Below, one piece after another: positions 37,564-49,746 of a DNA stretch of 64,000 bases. Made by a program: the position numbers and the translations under genes. The stretch comes from Candidatus Nitrotoga arctica (lineage in GTDB: Bacteria; Pseudomonadota; Gammaproteobacteria; Burkholderiales; Gallionellaceae). The notes under the pieces are model-generated. The model saw only the letters and a program-made list of their open reading frames with translations. It was not told where the DNA came from and ran no database searches. Each line of letters starts with the position of its first letter. Position 1 is the first letter of the stretch. The stretch lies in NCBI RefSeq assembly GCF_918378365.1, contig NZ_OU912926.1, positions 1,860,001-1,924,000 of the forward strand. Reading direction: 5' to 3'.

Positions 37564-39363
37564 TTATTTTTCGCCTACCTGCAGAATGGCCAAGAAAGCC
37601 TCCTGCGGAATTTCCACATTACCTACTTGCTTCATACGTTTCTTGCCAGCCTTCTGTTTTTCCAGCAATTTACGCTTACGTGAGATGTCGCCACCATAGC
37701 ATTTGGCTAATACATTTTTTCGTAGAGCTTTGACATTTTCGCGCGAGATTATGTTTGAACCGACAGCAGCTTGGATCGCCACATCGAACATCTGACGCGG
37801 AATCAACTCACGCATCTTGGCGGCAACTTCACGACCGCGGTACTGGCTGTTGCTGCGGTGCAGGATAATCGCCAATGCATCCACCTTTTCACCGTTGATC
37901 AGTATATCCACCTTGACTACATCGGCCGGACGGTATTCCTTAAACTCGTAATCCATTGAGGCATAGCCACGCGAAATCGACTTCAGCCTGTCAAAGAAAT
38001 CGAGTACGATTTCCGCCATAGGTATCTCATACACCAGCAACACTTGCTTTCCGTGATAACTCATGTCGAGCTGTACACCGCGTTTTTGCGTACACAATGT
38101 AATCACCGAGCCAACATACTCCTGCGGCATATACAAGTTGACTGTCACGATGGGTTCACGGATTTCCTCGATCTTGGACGGGTCTGGCATCTTGGACGGA
38201 TTATCCACTACCAGCACCGTTCCGTCGCGCTGCACCACCTCGTAAATAACGGTAGGAGCAGTCGTAATCAAATCCATGTCGAACTCGCGCTCCAGCCGTT
38301 CCTGCACAATTTCCATATGCAGCAATCCTAGGAATCCGCAGCGAAAACCAAAACCCAATGCCTGCGATACTTCCGGTTCATACTGCAATGAAGCGTCATT
38401 AAGCTTGAGTTTTTCCAGCGAATCACGCAGCGATTCATACTGATTGGATTCTACTGGAAACAATCCAGCAAATACTTGTGGCTGCACTTCCTTGAAACCC
38501 GGCAAGGCTGTAGCTGTGGGCCTGTTTGCCAGCGTGATGGTGTCTCCAACCTTGGCCGCCTTCAGCTCCTTAATACCCGCAATGACAAAACCGACCTGGC
38601 CGGCAGCCAGTACTTCCCGCGGTTGCGACTTCGGCGTAAATACACCGATGTGCTCAGTCAAATGCTGCGCACCAGTAGCCATCAACAAAATCTTATCCTT
38701 GGGTTTTAAGGTGCCGTTAAAAACCCTCACCAACATTACTACGCCGACATAATTATCGAACCACGCATCTATAATTAGCGCACATAACGGCGCAGCCGGG
38801 TCGCCTTTAGGTGCCGGCACTTTAACGATTAAAGCTTCGAGCACGTCCTGTACACCCTCACCTGTCTTGGCTGAGCAGCGTGTCGCGTCGTGCGCATCGA
38901 TACCGATTACTTCCTCGATTTCTTCAATGGCGTTTTCCGGGTTAGCAGACGGCAGGTCGATTTTATTCAACACTGGCACTACTTCCACCCCCAAATCAAG
39001 GGCGGTGTAGCAGTTAGCAACGGTCTGTGCTTCCACTCCCTGAGATGCATCAACGACTAGCAGCGCGCCTTCGCAGGCAGATAATGAGCGTGATACCTCA
39101 TAAGAAAAATCCACGTGTCCCGGCGTATCAATCAGGTTGAGATTGTATATCTGGCCATCACGGGCCTTATATTGCAGCGCAGCTGTCTGAGCTTTGATGG
39201 TGATGCCGCGCTCACGTTCCAAGTCCATGGAATCGAGCACCTGCGCCTCCATTTCGCGATCAGAAAGCCCGCCGCACAACTGAATAATTCGATCAGCCAA
39301 AGTAGATTTGCCGTGATCAATGTGGGCGATAATGGAAAAATTACGAATGTGTTGCATGTGCAT
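37564..39363 (-). CDS. lepA: elongation factor 4 (LepA)
   Basis: 599 residues. Ribosome-bound translational GTPase that helps initiation or back-translocation. G1 AHIDHGKST near residue 13, [28 protein letters not shown], followed by the LepA-specific C-terminal domain ending in [20 protein letters not shown]. First gene of the operon; an alternative ATG two codons later (MQHIRNF) is equally possible. Confidence 0.97.
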   Translation of the reverse strand: MHMQHIRNFSIIAHIDHGKSTLADRIIQLCGGLSDREMEAQVLDSMDLERERGITIKAQTAALQYKARDGQIYNLNLIDTPGHVDFSYEVSRSLSACEGALLVVDASQGVEAQTVANCYTALDLGVEVVPVLNKIDLPSANPENAIEEIEEVIGIDAHDATRCSAKTGEGVQDVLEALIVKVPAPKGDPAAPLCALIIDAWFDNYVGVVMLVRVFNGTLKPKDKILLMATGAQHLTEHIGVFTPKSQPREVLAAGQVGFVIAGIKELKAAKVGDTITLANRPTATALPGFKEVQPQVFAGLFPVESNQYESLRDSLEKLKLNDASLQYEPEVSQALGFGFRCGFLGLLHMEIVQERLEREFDMDLITTAPTVIYEVVQRDGTVLVVDNPSKMPDPSKIEEIREPIVTVNLYMPQEYVGSVITLCTQKRGVQLDMSYHGKQVLLVYEIPMAEIVLDFFDRLKSISRGYASMDYEFKEYRPADVVKVDILINGEKVDALAIILHRSNSQYRGREVAAKMRELIPRQMFDVAIQAAVGSNIISRENVKALRKNVLAKCYGGDISRKRKLLEKQKAGKKRMKQVGNVEIPQEAFLAILQVGEK

Positions 39364-39480
39364 TAAACTTGTATCAAATAGATTAAGGGGGTATCATTTG
39401 TCACGGTAACTAACTGATTATTCGCTATTTGTTGAATCATCTCAACTTGTCTCATGCCAGCTCAAGGCAAAGCGGGTAGA

Positions 39481-39522
39481 AATGCGGGTAGACTTTTGGT
39501 TGATTCTAAATCTACCCGCATT
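39481..39522. repeat. 12-bp inverted repeat upstream of the integrase
   Basis: AATGCGGGTAGA (39481-39492) and TCTACCCGCATT (39511-39522) are exact reverse complements, with another GCGGGTAGA just before (39472-39480). Arrays of such short repeats beside integrase genes often serve as arm-type binding sites or as part of att; the role here is inferred. Confidence 0.5.
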
Positions 39523-39582
39523 TTGTTCAAAAACCCAGCAGCAAAGAGATTAACGAGCAATTACAGCCCTACCGGAGGGATC

Positions 39583-40812
39583 ATGCTGACCGATACACAG
39601 ATTAGAAACACCAAGCCAGAAGCAAAAATCATCAAACTAACCGATAGCCATGGATTATACCTTGAAGTCACTCCATCAGGCAGCAAGCATTGGCGCTTCC
39701 GCTTTAGGCTAGATGGCAAAGAAAGCTTGTTCTCAATCGGTGAGTACCCTCATGTGAAGGCCGCCGAAGCTAGACGACTTCGAGACGAGGCTCGCCTTTT
39801 AGTAAAGATCGGCGTAAACCCTACCCACAAGCACAAACAAGACAAAACTGCTAAACAGTACGAACGTGCGGCAACCTTTGAAGCCGTCGCTGCCGAATGG
39901 TATGAAGCATCTAAAATAAAACCAAGTGCAAAAACGGGCCGAATATGGTCAACTGGATATGCGGGGCACGTTGGCACGCTCCTACCGAATGACATTAATC
40001 CCCACATCGGCAAGCTTCCAATTAAAGATATAAAAACTCCTGCGATTTACAACCTACTTCGCAAAATCGAAGCTCGTCAAGCGCCTACACGCGCCCTTCT
40101 TGCACGCCAGATAGTTGGTAGTGTATTTAAGCTCGCCATCAAAACAAGCCGTGCTGAATACAACGTAGTTGACCCGCTAAAAGGAGACATTGCCCGTTGT
40201 GTCGTTGAACATCGCAAACACCTTAAAGGAGACGACCTGCCTGGCTTCCTGCGCAAGCTTGAGGACTACACCGGACATATGACAACGTCGATCGCACTAA
40301 AGCTTCTCCTGCTAACGGCAGTCCGTCCTGGCGAACTATGTGAGGCAGCTTGGGCAGAATTCAATTTCGACCAAGCAGAATGGTGGATACCTGTGGTTCG
40401 CATGAAGATGGGTAAACAACACATCGTACCTTTATCGCCGCAAGCGTTGGTGCTGTTGTATCAACTTCGCGAACTGACAGGACACGAAAAATACCTGTTT
40501 CCAGCGCAAGGCACTAAGTCACAAATCATGCCGACCGCCACACTTAGGAACGCTGTAGCAAAACTAGGCTTCTCAGATCGGTTCAGCCCACACGGTGCGA
40601 GGGGTACATTTTCAACCATGTGTAACGAGGCTGGCTTCAGGCCCGATGTAATCGAAAGACAACTTGCTCATGCCGAACAGAACAAAGTAAGAGCAAGCTA
40701 CAATCAAGCCGAATACATGCCCGAGCGTCGCAAGATGATGGATCAATGGGGGCACACGCTCGATGCTCTCAAGGCAGGAGCCAATATAATTCCTTTCGTG
40801 AGGGCCGCATAA
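39583..40812 (+). CDS. tyrosine integrase, P4 type (DUF4102 N-terminus)
   Basis: 409 residues from ATG 39583, which has GGAGGG just upstream; a longer frame starting upstream would run through the inverted repeat and is unlikely. N-terminal DUF4102 arm-binding domain (MLTDTQIRN...GLYLEVTPSGSKHWRFRF), central core-binding domain, and catalytic domain with TAVRPGEL (Arg I), HGARGTFST (H-x-x-R), QLAHAEQN and a Tyr in YNQAEY. Looks complete. It marks the border between the lepA operon and the accessory region. No tRNA lies next to it, so its attachment site is not identified. Confidence 0.92.
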   Translation: MLTDTQIRNTKPEAKIIKLTDSHGLYLEVTPSGSKHWRFRFRLDGKESLFSIGEYPHVKAAEARRLRDEARLLVKIGVNPTHKHKQDKTAKQYERAATFEAVAAEWYEASKIKPSAKTGRIWSTGYAGHVGTLLPNDINPHIGKLPIKDIKTPAIYNLLRKIEARQAPTRALLARQIVGSVFKLAIKTSRAEYNVVDPLKGDIARCVVEHRKHLKGDDLPGFLRKLEDYTGHMTTSIALKLLLLTAVRPGELCEAAWAEFNFDQAEWWIPVVRMKMGKQHIVPLSPQALVLLYQLRELTGHEKYLFPAQGTKSQIMPTATLRNAVAKLGFSDRFSPHGARGTFSTMCNEAGFRPDVIERQLAHAEQNKVRASYNQAEYMPERRKMMDQWGHTLDALKAGANIIPFVRAA

Positions 40813-41075
40813 TGTCAATTTGGAGCAAAGAAGATACTGAACTTGCTAAATCCCTATCCAAAAAATATAACGAGGTTAAAACGCCTCAAGAGTTCGATGC
40901 TTTTGTATCTCGGCTTGAAAGTAAAATCGAAACAGAATGTCGCGCACAATGCGATTTAGAGGCTGGCAAAAAGCTAGAAGACTCATATCAAAAGCTGCTT
41001 GATCACGTTGGGAGGGAATGCAGATTTATTGGCAAGGTGGCTTTACGCATCATGGCTCGAAGAGAGCACCACTAA
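40812..41075 (+). CDS. small hypothetical protein after the integrase
   Basis: 87 residues; its ATG overlaps the integrase stop (TAATG), so the two are likely translated together. Highly charged and helical (KEDTELAKSLSKKYNEV, FDAFVSRLESKIETECR). No family recognised. The C-terminal ~25 residues may be out of frame: a one-base shift near 41015 would continue into a 60-residue frame that runs to the IS3 end. Confidence 0.55.
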   Translation: MSIWSKEDTELAKSLSKKYNEVKTPQEFDAFVSRLESKIETECRAQCDLEAGKKLEDSYQKLLDHVGRECRFIGKVALRIMARREHH

Positions 41076-41187
41076 ATCGCAGTCAGAAAAATCCCAAAAG
41101 AAAACAGGCAGACCCGCAAACAAATGGGGGCGAGATGAGGCTGGAAAGTTGATAGTTTACTATCGCGTTGAAGAGATGCTCCTGTAG
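40999..41187 (+). pseudogene. alternative or frameshifted continuation cut by IS3
   Basis: In the +1 frame relative to the previous gene, NADLLARWLYASWLEEST...KTGRPANKWGRDEAGKL reads like coding sequence up to the IS3 border; its stop TAG lies inside the IS3 end. Either an overlapping gene with a TTG start, or the true end of the previous gene after a frameshift. In both cases the 3' part is lost to IS3. Confidence 0.35.
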
Positions 41188-41190
41188 TGG

Positions 41191-42368
<1,178 letters not shown>

Positions 42369-42434
42369 TTAGTACTCCTCTGATGGTGGATTTTCCACCT
42401 ATCGAGGTGTCCGTGCAAATTAGACCACTACACA

Positions 42435-42856
42435 ATCGAACTATTACAACGTGATCATTCCCAAGTAAAGGCAGCCTTCAAAGAATATGAAGCACTAGGA
42501 AACAAAGCGTACGCTTCAAAAAAGAAACTTGCCGATTCAATTTGTTCAGATCTGGTTAAACACACTCTTATAGAAGAAGAAATATTTTATCCTGCAGTTC
42601 AGAACGGGGCAAAAGAAGCTCAAGACATGATTGATGAAGCGATGGTTGAGCACGCAAGTGCCAAAGAGCTGATTGCACAAATTCAAGCCATGGCTCCAGA
42701 GGAAGAACTATTTGACGCAAAGGTGAAGGTATTGTCAGAACAAATCGATCATCACGTTAAAGAGGAAGAAGAAGAAATGTTCCCGCTGGCAAAAAAATGA
42801 AACTAAACTTGGTACAGCTTGGCGAGCAAATGGCAGCACGTAAAGAACAACTATAA
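42435..42856 (+). pseudogene. hemerythrin HHE-domain protein, truncated and frameshifted
   Basis: From 42435 the frame reads IELLQRDHSQVKAAFKEYE, with later LVKHTLIEEEIFYP and IDHHVKEEEEEMFPLA: the His/Glu ligands of a hemerythrin-like di-iron protein. The start codon and first few residues are lost at the IS3 border. The frame stops at TGA 42798-42800, after a run of seven A; one extra A would restore the usual ending LVQLGEQMAARKEQL up to TAA 42854-42856. Such proteins bind oxygen or sense redox and metals. Confidence 0.85.
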
Positions 42857-42863
42857 AGAGTTA

Positions 42864-42894
42864 CAAACCGGTACAAAAAAAGTTTACCGGTTTG
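42864..42894 (+). terminator. terminator of the hemerythrin gene
   Basis: CAAACCGGTA (42864-42873) pairs with TACCGGTTTG (42885-42894), 10-bp stem with an A-rich loop, followed by TATTATTTGG. It lies 8 bp after the restored hemerythrin stop. Confidence 0.7.
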
Positions 42895-43084
42895 TATTAT
42901 TTGGTGGCTAAATAACGCAATTAGAATGATCGAAGTTGGGATGCCGATTAGCCACAACTAAGGCCGTCCATAGCAATATTATTATGTTCTCGTAATATCC
43001 TAGAAGACGATTGGATTCTGGAAATGAATAATGCCAGCTTTAGCTGGCACTATTGTTTAGGTACTTCAAAATTAGGCTGTCTCG

Positions 43085-43534
43085 TTAATGACCCGACCCA
43101 CTAGATGACCCAGAACGATTTCCTTCAGATGAATCTGATTGTCCTGCCCCACTAGGTTGATAAGTGCTTGCATGTCCAGAGGTTCCATGTCCGTCCCATG
43201 AGCTCTCAATTCTTGATGTTGAACCGGACTGCTGCGATCTATCACCTCCAGATGCACCAGACTGCCCTGACATTTCTGACCTCGATCTCCCAGACTGGGA
43301 CGACCTATCTGATCCTGATGTACCAGATTCCCGTGATTGCCGTGATTGATCTGACCTCGCTTTACCAGATTGTCCCGACTTCTCCAACCCGGATGTGTTA
43401 GATGGTCCTGGCATATCTGCTCCTGAATCATCAGACTGTTGAGACCTGTTTGATCTATCAGAATCTGCATGGACAGACATGGCAGCCAAAGTAAAACAAG
43501 AAACTACAGCGAGATTAATAATAGTCTTTTTCAT
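43085..43534 (-). CDS. secreted Ser/Gly/Gln-rich low-complexity protein
   Basis: 149 residues. AAGGAGAATTTC precedes ATG 43534. Signal peptide MKKTIINLAVVSCFTLAAMSVHA followed by DSD. The mature part is almost entirely Ser, Gly, Gln, Arg and Asp in irregular repeats (SGQSG, SDQSRQS, SGSSSGSG); no fold predicted, no Cys. The signal peptide closely resembles that of the EF-hand protein at 52814, so they are paralogues. An octamer CGTACAGA lies 130 bp upstream. Role unknown; an extracellular matrix or aggregation role is a guess. Confidence 0.75.
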   Translation of the reverse strand: MKKTIINLAVVSCFTLAAMSVHADSDRSNRSQQSDDSGADMPGPSNTSGLEKSGQSGKARSDQSRQSRESGTSGSDRSSQSGRSRSEMSGQSGASGGDRSQQSGSTSRIESSWDGHGTSGHASTYQPSGAGQSDSSEGNRSGSSSGSGH

Positions 43535-43663
43535 GAAATTCTCCTTTTAATAAATGGGAAAACACCTTTAAGATAAACCAAGTATTGCTAACACAGATCG
43601 TTACCGAGTTTTTTCATAATGACCAAACTCAGGATGTAACTTTAAAGATGTATCTATTAACCG

Positions 43664-43671
43664 TCTGTACG
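43664..43671 (-). promoter_or_regulatory. CGYACAGA octamer, site 1
   Basis: CGTACAGA on the minus strand, 130 bp before the start of the Ser-rich secreted protein (43534). One of six such sites placed upstream of envelope-protein genes in the accessory region. Confidence 0.45.
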
Positions 43672-43887
43672 CTATCGCACGATATTAAGGCACAAGATAA
43701 ATGGAGAAATAGATACGAATTTATCGGTAAACTTTAACGCGCAAAAAAATAATTGGCCAGTCTTAGGAATTAATTGTGGCCGCCCGAGGGGCAACTCAAT
43801 AAATCATTATTTCGCAACAGATAATAATGATGTTGCTTCTAACTAAATAGCAATTTAAAAAAATTTATAGAATTTTCAACAATGAAA

Positions 43888-43903
43888 AATGATAATTATT
43901 GTT
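43888..43903. promoter_or_regulatory. Fur-box-like sequence
   Basis: AATGATAATTATTGTT matches 13 of 16 positions of the Fur consensus core AATGATAATCATTATC. No gene starts nearby except the Ser-rich gene ~350 bp away; copy B of IS3 may have displaced the original target. AT-rich surroundings raise the chance of coincidence. Confidence 0.3.
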
Positions 43904-44382
43904 CGTTTCTGTAAAAGATATTATTAATATGTATTAATTGATTATGGCAAGAGTCGATAAACGCCAATGCAAGACCGAGTGACCTGGAAGTCTCACCATG
44001 ATTGTATAACTAGCTTTTCAAGACAGTTACTATATGACAGGACAAATACATCATCCTAATGCTGTTGAGATTATAAAGGGGTGATACCGCAATTGTTATT
44101 CTTGTTAGGGTATAAACCATGGACTTCAATCCCTAATCATTTAAACAATTCAGATGAATTAGACAGATTCAAGGGCTGATTATTAATCTATGTTTCCAGC
44201 ACTTCATTCTCCTTTTGACGGAGAAAAGAGTTTCGAAGTTCTGATAGGCATGGACCCTTCAGTGACTATTGCATAGCAGATTAGAGGTTGTGCTAAGCCA
44301 TGCTGAGGAGGATATCAATGTAGTGGTCTAATTTGCACGGACACCTCGATAGGTGGAAAATCCACCATCAGAGGAGTACTAA

Positions 44383-45560
<1,178 letters not shown>

Positions 45561-45804
45561 CCACTACACAAGTCTTCCGCATACGCTGATTAAAAAATTA
45601 CTAAACTCATTTCCTTTCCCCCACTTATTATTCAGTATCAGCACCGGTTAGTTTGATAAAGGTTTAATAAAAACTACTTACTGTGTTCAACCGTACATAC
45701 GAATCATTTCTATTGAGCTATGCTGTAATAGTTCTCTGCTTTTTTGCTATGAAGTACAAATAATTCTCTCCGTATTATTTGATGCTCGAAGTCTACCTTG
45801 ACAT

Positions 45805-45848
45805 GTATTAAAGCGGAGGGCTTCATGGTACTCTTTCCGCTTTAATAC
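45805..45848. repeat. 12-bp perfect inverted repeat
   Basis: GTATTAAAGCGG (45805-45816) pairs exactly with CCGCTTTAATAC (45837-45848) across a 20-nt loop; TTGACA precedes it at 45799-45804. It lies in a ~660-bp gene-free stretch (45569-46231) that ends with an unassigned terminator at 46059-46089. A small RNA or the leader of a lost gene is possible. Confidence 0.5.
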
Positions 45849-46058
45849 TTTGGTTGGAAGCGGTTTTTTTAAAAAATATTCGCGGGTCAGTAGAATCTTC
45901 TGGTACCAAAAGAAACGCATTGTACGCAAACCCACAGACAACCTATCCCTGACCACCTATTCTGCAATGGCTCTTTATTTTTTCCAGTGAATTAGGATAT
46001 CTAATAAACCAATCCAGTTCACATCCGAATTAAATAAAGAGTTGTGATCTCCCCTTTT

Positions 46059-46089
46059 CGCTCTCATCCGCCAGTTGAGAGCGTTTTTT
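46059..46089 (+). terminator. rho-independent terminator without an obvious gene
   Basis: CGCTCTCA (46059-46066) pairs with TGAGAGCG (46076-46083) and is followed by six T. It is a good intrinsic terminator on the + strand, but I see no reading frame ending before it. Confidence 0.75.
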
Positions 46090-46231
46090 ATTTTAAATTA
46101 ATTTTCTTAAAATCGTTGTGTGACGATTCTAGAAGATGGGGATAAGCAAACAGATAAAATCCAAATTTTATATCAATAATCCTAATTAAAATCAGTGTTC
46201 GGAATCACGCTATAAATATTAAGTTAGTTAC

Positions 46232-46239
46232 CGTACAGA
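46232..46239 (+). promoter_or_regulatory. CGYACAGA octamer, site 2
   Basis: CGTACAGA, 99 bp before the start of the outer-membrane protein gene at 46338. Confidence 0.45.
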
Positions 46240-46337
46240 TATTTTATTTTCAATAGTATGAGAACTGTATCAATGAAATTAGATGTAACTGACGAACATA
46301 TTTTTATATGGATTTTTTCTTTATGAAGGAGTTAATA

Positions 46338-46976
46338 ATGAAACTGAACAAACTAGCTTATGCTATTGCCATTTTAGGAACTGGAAATCTCGTTGTAGTG
46401 CCTTCAGCTTTCGCAACCTTTGGATTGGGTGACTCTGCTGGGTATGTGGGTGCCAGTATTGGGGAAGCTAGATACAAAGATACGCCAGGTGTACTCTCTA
46501 ATAGTGATAAGAAGGATACCGGTTACAAAGTATTCACGGGGTTTCAGCTAAATCCTGTCGTTGGATTGGAAGGAACATATTATGATTTAGGCAAATATAG
46601 AGGTAATTCCACGGCCTTTAACGGTTCAACAGTTGTTCCTACGAGTTTATCTGGAGATGCTACAGCGTGGGGAGTAGCAGCAATTATAACGGCACCCTCC
46701 AATCTATTCTCTGTCTTTGGTACGGGTTTTGGCCTCTTCGGAAAACTAGGAGTGGTAAAAAGCAGGTTAACCACCGATGTTTCTGGTATTGGTTTTAACT
46801 CACATCGTAAAGAATCAAATACTGGTTCAAATTTTGGAGTGGGTGCAAAATTTGATTTTGCAAAAAACTATTCAATTCGTACTGAATATGAACGTTTAAA
46901 TAATGTAGGTGATAAAAGTACTACTGGGGAAACCAGAATTGATTTTTGGTCAGTAGGCTTGGCATATAAATTTTAA
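46338..46976 (+). CDS. outer-membrane beta-barrel protein
   Basis: 212 residues from ATG 46338 (AAGGAG 6 nt upstream; an earlier in-frame ATG lacks a ribosome site). Signal peptide of about 26 residues ending SAFA. Mature part resembles OmpA-like 8-stranded barrels: GYVGASIGEARYK, GYKVFTGFQLNPVVGLEG, FGLFGKLGVVKS, FGVGAKFDFAKNYSIRTEYE, and the C-terminal strand FWSVGLAYKF ending in Phe. No periplasmic OmpA domain. It follows a shared octamer and has its own terminator. Confidence 0.85.
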   Translation: MKLNKLAYAIAILGTGNLVVVPSAFATFGLGDSAGYVGASIGEARYKDTPGVLSNSDKKDTGYKVFTGFQLNPVVGLEGTYYDLGKYRGNSTAFNGSTVVPTSLSGDATAWGVAAIITAPSNLFSVFGTGFGLFGKLGVVKSRLTTDVSGIGFNSHRKESNTGSNFGVGAKFDFAKNYSIRTEYERLNNVGDKSTTGETRIDFWSVGLAYKF

Positions 46977-47057
46977 AGATTCTTTTATATATACAAGTCA
47001 ACCAACGCCGTTAATTTCTACTATCTCAATCGTAAGGCAGTGAGTTACTTTAGAATT

Positions 47058-47088
47058 TAATAAGGGGGTTTAAATACACCCCTTATTA
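47058..47088 (+). terminator. terminator of the outer-membrane protein gene
   Basis: TAATAAGGGG (47058-47067) pairs with CCCCTTATTA (47079-47088), 82 bp after the stop; GTATTTATTAAT follows. Confidence 0.7.
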
Positions 47089-47125
47089 GTATTTATTAAT
47101 ATGGAGCTTATTAAACTGGGCGGAT

Positions 47126-48220
47126 TCAAGAACCAACCACAACAGTTAATGTTTAGTCGCGAATTTAGCGAATTCCATATTGAGCAGGAGCTCGCTGTAA
47201 ACCGCTACGGGTGTTCGAAATCCGAGCGATTTCCTCGGACGTGTATTTAAACTCCAAGCAATTTCATCCAACTGTTCTTGCGTGTAGGTCGACAGGTCTA
47301 CTCCCTTCGGCAAATACTGGCGCAGCAGTCCGTTCGTATTTTCGTTCAAGCCGCGTTGCCACGGGCTGTGCGGGTCGCAGAAGTAAACCGCCATACCCGT
47401 TCGTTCAGTCAGTTGCACGTGTTTGCTCATCTCGCGCCCCTGATCGTAGGTGAAGGTCTTGCGTAGCTCTGGCGGAATTGCACTGAGCGCTTCACTGAAA
47501 CCGTCCAGGGCAGATTGCGCCGTGCCATCAGCCATTTTGGCTAACACCACCAGTAATGTAGTGCGTTCGACCAGCGTGCCGACTGAGGAACGGTTCATCG
47601 CACCTTTGATCATGTCGGCTTCCCAGTGCCCCGCTATCAAACGATCCGCCACTTCCGGCGGACGCAGGTGGATGCTCTGCATTTCTGCGATATGTCCGCG
47701 ACCATCTGGAGCACGGGTCTTGGAACGGCGCTTGTCACGACTCCAGCGTAAGCTGGCAATCAATTCACGGCGCAGTTCACCACGCGGCATGGCGTAAAGG
47801 GTGTGGTAAATCGTTTCATGGCTTACACGTTGTGAAGGCTGATCTGGGTACATACTTTTAAGTGTGCCTGCAATTTGCTCAGGTGACCATTTCTTCTTGA
47901 GATGTTCCTTCACAACTTCAAACAACGGATTCCCCTCCACGAGCTTCAATGGCCTACGGGGCTTGATTCGCAAACGGCGTGCCTGTTCGCCAGCCAAGGA
48001 GGCAACGTAGCCAGACTCACATCCCAAATCTCGTGCAATCTCGTTTGAGATAGTGCTTGGCGAGCGTTTCAAGAATCGCCCAATTTCCCTCAGTCCACTT
48101 CCTTCTCGTTTCATTAGCATAATCGTCGCGCGCTCTTCAGCATTCAACTGCTTGTAATGCTTTCCTGATTTCTCCATTCCAACACCTTAATCTCTCCAAG
48201 GTGTTGCGGTTGGTTATTGA
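47126..48220 (-). mobile_element. IS30-family insertion sequence (~1095 bp)
   Basis: Ends TCAAGAACCAACCACAAC (left) and, reverse complemented, TCAATAACCAACCGCAAC (right) match at 16 of 18 positions. One complete transposase inside. A fragment of the right end of the same kind of element lies at 50885-50975. Confidence 0.85.
47146..48177 (-). CDS. IS30 transposase
   Basis: 343 residues. N-terminal helix-turn-helix (YKQLNAEERATIMLMKREGS, RSPSTISNEIARD), then a DDE core with GHWEADMIKGAMNRSSVGTL, DQGREMSKH and a late Glu in NENTNGLLRQYLPKG. Complete frame, potentially active. Confidence 0.95.
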   Translation of the reverse strand: MEKSGKHYKQLNAEERATIMLMKREGSGLREIGRFLKRSPSTISNEIARDLGCESGYVASLAGEQARRLRIKPRRPLKLVEGNPLFEVVKEHLKKKWSPEQIAGTLKSMYPDQPSQRVSHETIYHTLYAMPRGELRRELIASLRWSRDKRRSKTRAPDGRGHIAEMQSIHLRPPEVADRLIAGHWEADMIKGAMNRSSVGTLVERTTLLVVLAKMADGTAQSALDGFSEALSAIPPELRKTFTYDQGREMSKHVQLTERTGMAVYFCDPHSPWQRGLNENTNGLLRQYLPKGVDLSTYTQEQLDEIAWSLNTRPRKSLGFRTPVAVYSELLLNMEFAKFATKH

Positions 48221-48741
48221 GCGCGCCCTGACTAATAAGGATCTTCAATTTTTCACGAACTACAAACCCAAAATAGGTGGTTGCAACTCACTTTTACTCC
48301 ATCTATGCGCCATCAACTTTCCTTTCGCTTTGGTGAGTCATTTCTTTCGTTTTTAATCTGCCTTGTTTTAAAACTTTTGCTGATTTCACAGGAACTTGAC
48401 TGTCTCCATTCCTTTCATAAGTTTTACATGTTGTTTGGCGTTGTATTCCGTTTCGTCGTACTTTCGCTGCCTTAATTAGTAGCGTAAATTAGAGATGTGC
48501 CAAATATCAAAGTGGTGACTATTCCTAAACTAGTATTGACTTTTTTCATTACACCTTATGATTTGAGACCCATCAAGTTTTAATATGTGGATAGTCATAC
48601 AAAATCATGAAAATTTCCTACTTTTCACACCTTAACAAGGGGCAGGCAATTTTGTACAAGTATCTGAGGATATATTGCAGAACCACGATATATAGATAGA
48701 GTGGAAGTACATCCCACTCCATTTATGCACTGCATTAACAA
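48221..48741. other. gene-free region after IS30
   Basis: About 520 bp. A short + frame at 48281-48475 has no ribosome site and no family likeness. No RNA gene or repeat recognised. Confidence 0.4.
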
Positions 48742-49011
48742 CTAGCTATTTTTGTGACTTTGTCGACCCGCTTCAACATGCTGCTCGTGTGTTCCACCAC
48801 GCGTCGAAGTGGAAGTAGATCCTTCCTTACCCTTACTGCTCTGACTACTTCCCGTGTCATGATCTCCCGCTGCTCCGCTCTTGCTAGAAGATGAACTACC
48901 ACTGCCCTGTGAGCTGGTAGTTTTTGTATCTTTTCCGGAAGTTGTTTTATTACCTGAAGTTGCTGTCTTATCCTGATCGTTACTGTTATTACTATTTTTT
49001 CCCGTAGTCAT
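48742..49011 (-). CDS. small hydrophilic Ser/Thr/Gly-rich protein with HEQHVEAG end
   Basis: 89 residues from ATG 49011. Low-complexity Ser/Thr/Lys/Gly tract, then the ending GGTHEQHVEAGRQSHKNS, which resembles the tails of small stress-induced hydrophilic proteins (KGG-type). No signal peptide, no Cys. A degraded copy lies at 55707-55850. Function unknown; protection against desiccation or stress is a guess from composition. Confidence 0.6.
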   Translation of the reverse strand: MTTGKNSNNSNDQDKTATSGNKTTSGKDTKTTSSQGSGSSSSSKSGAAGDHDTGSSQSSKGKEGSTSTSTRGGTHEQHVEAGRQSHKNS

Positions 49012-49519
49012 GATTAGATTCCTAAGTAAATTATTCAAATTTGCCCCTAAACTTAATAATAATATGTAATAAAGCCTAAGGGATTTATATCTCCAAGTTC
49101 TAGTGGAGAATGAAATGAATACTACGAGGAATGATTATTTAATTATGTATTGTTCAGCACACTGAAAGTCCACTTAACGCTGCACTTATACTTTCATCGA
49201 ATAAGTAGCTGAAAAATCACTTACGGGACTCACTTCTTAATAATAAATTTTTCGTTCACTCTGTAGCTCCCAAGAAGTTTTAAATTAATTTTTTAATCTA
49301 AGTCATACCCTCATTATCCCTAGTGTTTCTCCTTAATAACATATGCGGATTATTTGTTTCTCATTTTCTTATTCTTGGTTAAATGGAAGAAAAGTCATGT
49401 TTGTCATTCTCCATAATGTTCGTTGTCGTACAGAATGATGTTTTAGGATGAATTAATATTCTTTAAGAATTGTGCAAATGAAGATTTATTATTCTAATTA
49501 AAAGCAATTGGAGATTGAT
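49012..49519. other. divergent intergenic region with octamer site 3
   Basis: About 508 bp, AT-rich, between the divergent hydrophilic and single-TM genes. It contains CGTACAGA at 49427-49434 and no supported frame. Confidence 0.45.
49427..49434 (+). promoter_or_regulatory. CGYACAGA octamer, site 3
   Basis: CGTACAGA inside TGTCGTACAGAAT (49424-49436), 86 bp before ATG 49520. The same 13-mer and a following GATGAA-TAA block occur upstream of the gene at 56478. Confidence 0.5.
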
Positions 49520-49696
49520 ATGTTACCTAAAGATGCTAATACTCAAAACTTAAAAACCGTAGCTGTAGTGGATGCACCTTATACAACGAAAAAGTTTCTC
49601 ATCGCGATAGCAGTAGCATTAGGAATAGCCGCCCTAGTGGTTTATTTTTGGGATCCAGAATTTCTACCATGGTTGACTGGCAGTACTAAACGATAG
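49520..49696 (+). CDS. small single-membrane-segment protein
   Basis: 58 residues from ATG 49520 (GGAG 6 nt upstream). Short polar N-terminus (MLPKDANTQNLKTV), one hydrophobic helix (FLIAIAVALGIAALVVYFW) and a short Trp-containing tail. No family recognised. Shares its upstream element with the similar-sized membrane protein at 56478. Confidence 0.65.
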   Translation: MLPKDANTQNLKTVAVVDAPYTTKKFLIAIAVALGIAALVVYFWDPEFLPWLTGSTKR

Positions 49697-49746
49697 AACT
49701 AAAAGTATGTGCTTAACAATTTCGTTCTTTAACGGTGTCTACTCAA

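Larger units (their letters stand above)
43535..44318. other. gene-free region between the Ser-rich gene and IS3 copy B
   Basis: About 780 bp, AT-rich. It holds the CGTACAGA octamer (43664-43671, minus strand), a Fur-box-like sequence at 43888-43903 and no convincing reading frame. Confidence 0.5.

Noticed and set aside
45747..45956. 69-codon minus-strand frame
   Set aside because: It runs through the 12-bp inverted repeat and has no ribosome site; the hairpin explains the sequence better.
48281..48475. 64-codon + frame after IS30
   Set aside because: No ribosome site and Phe/Leu-rich composition expected from AT-rich non-coding DNA.
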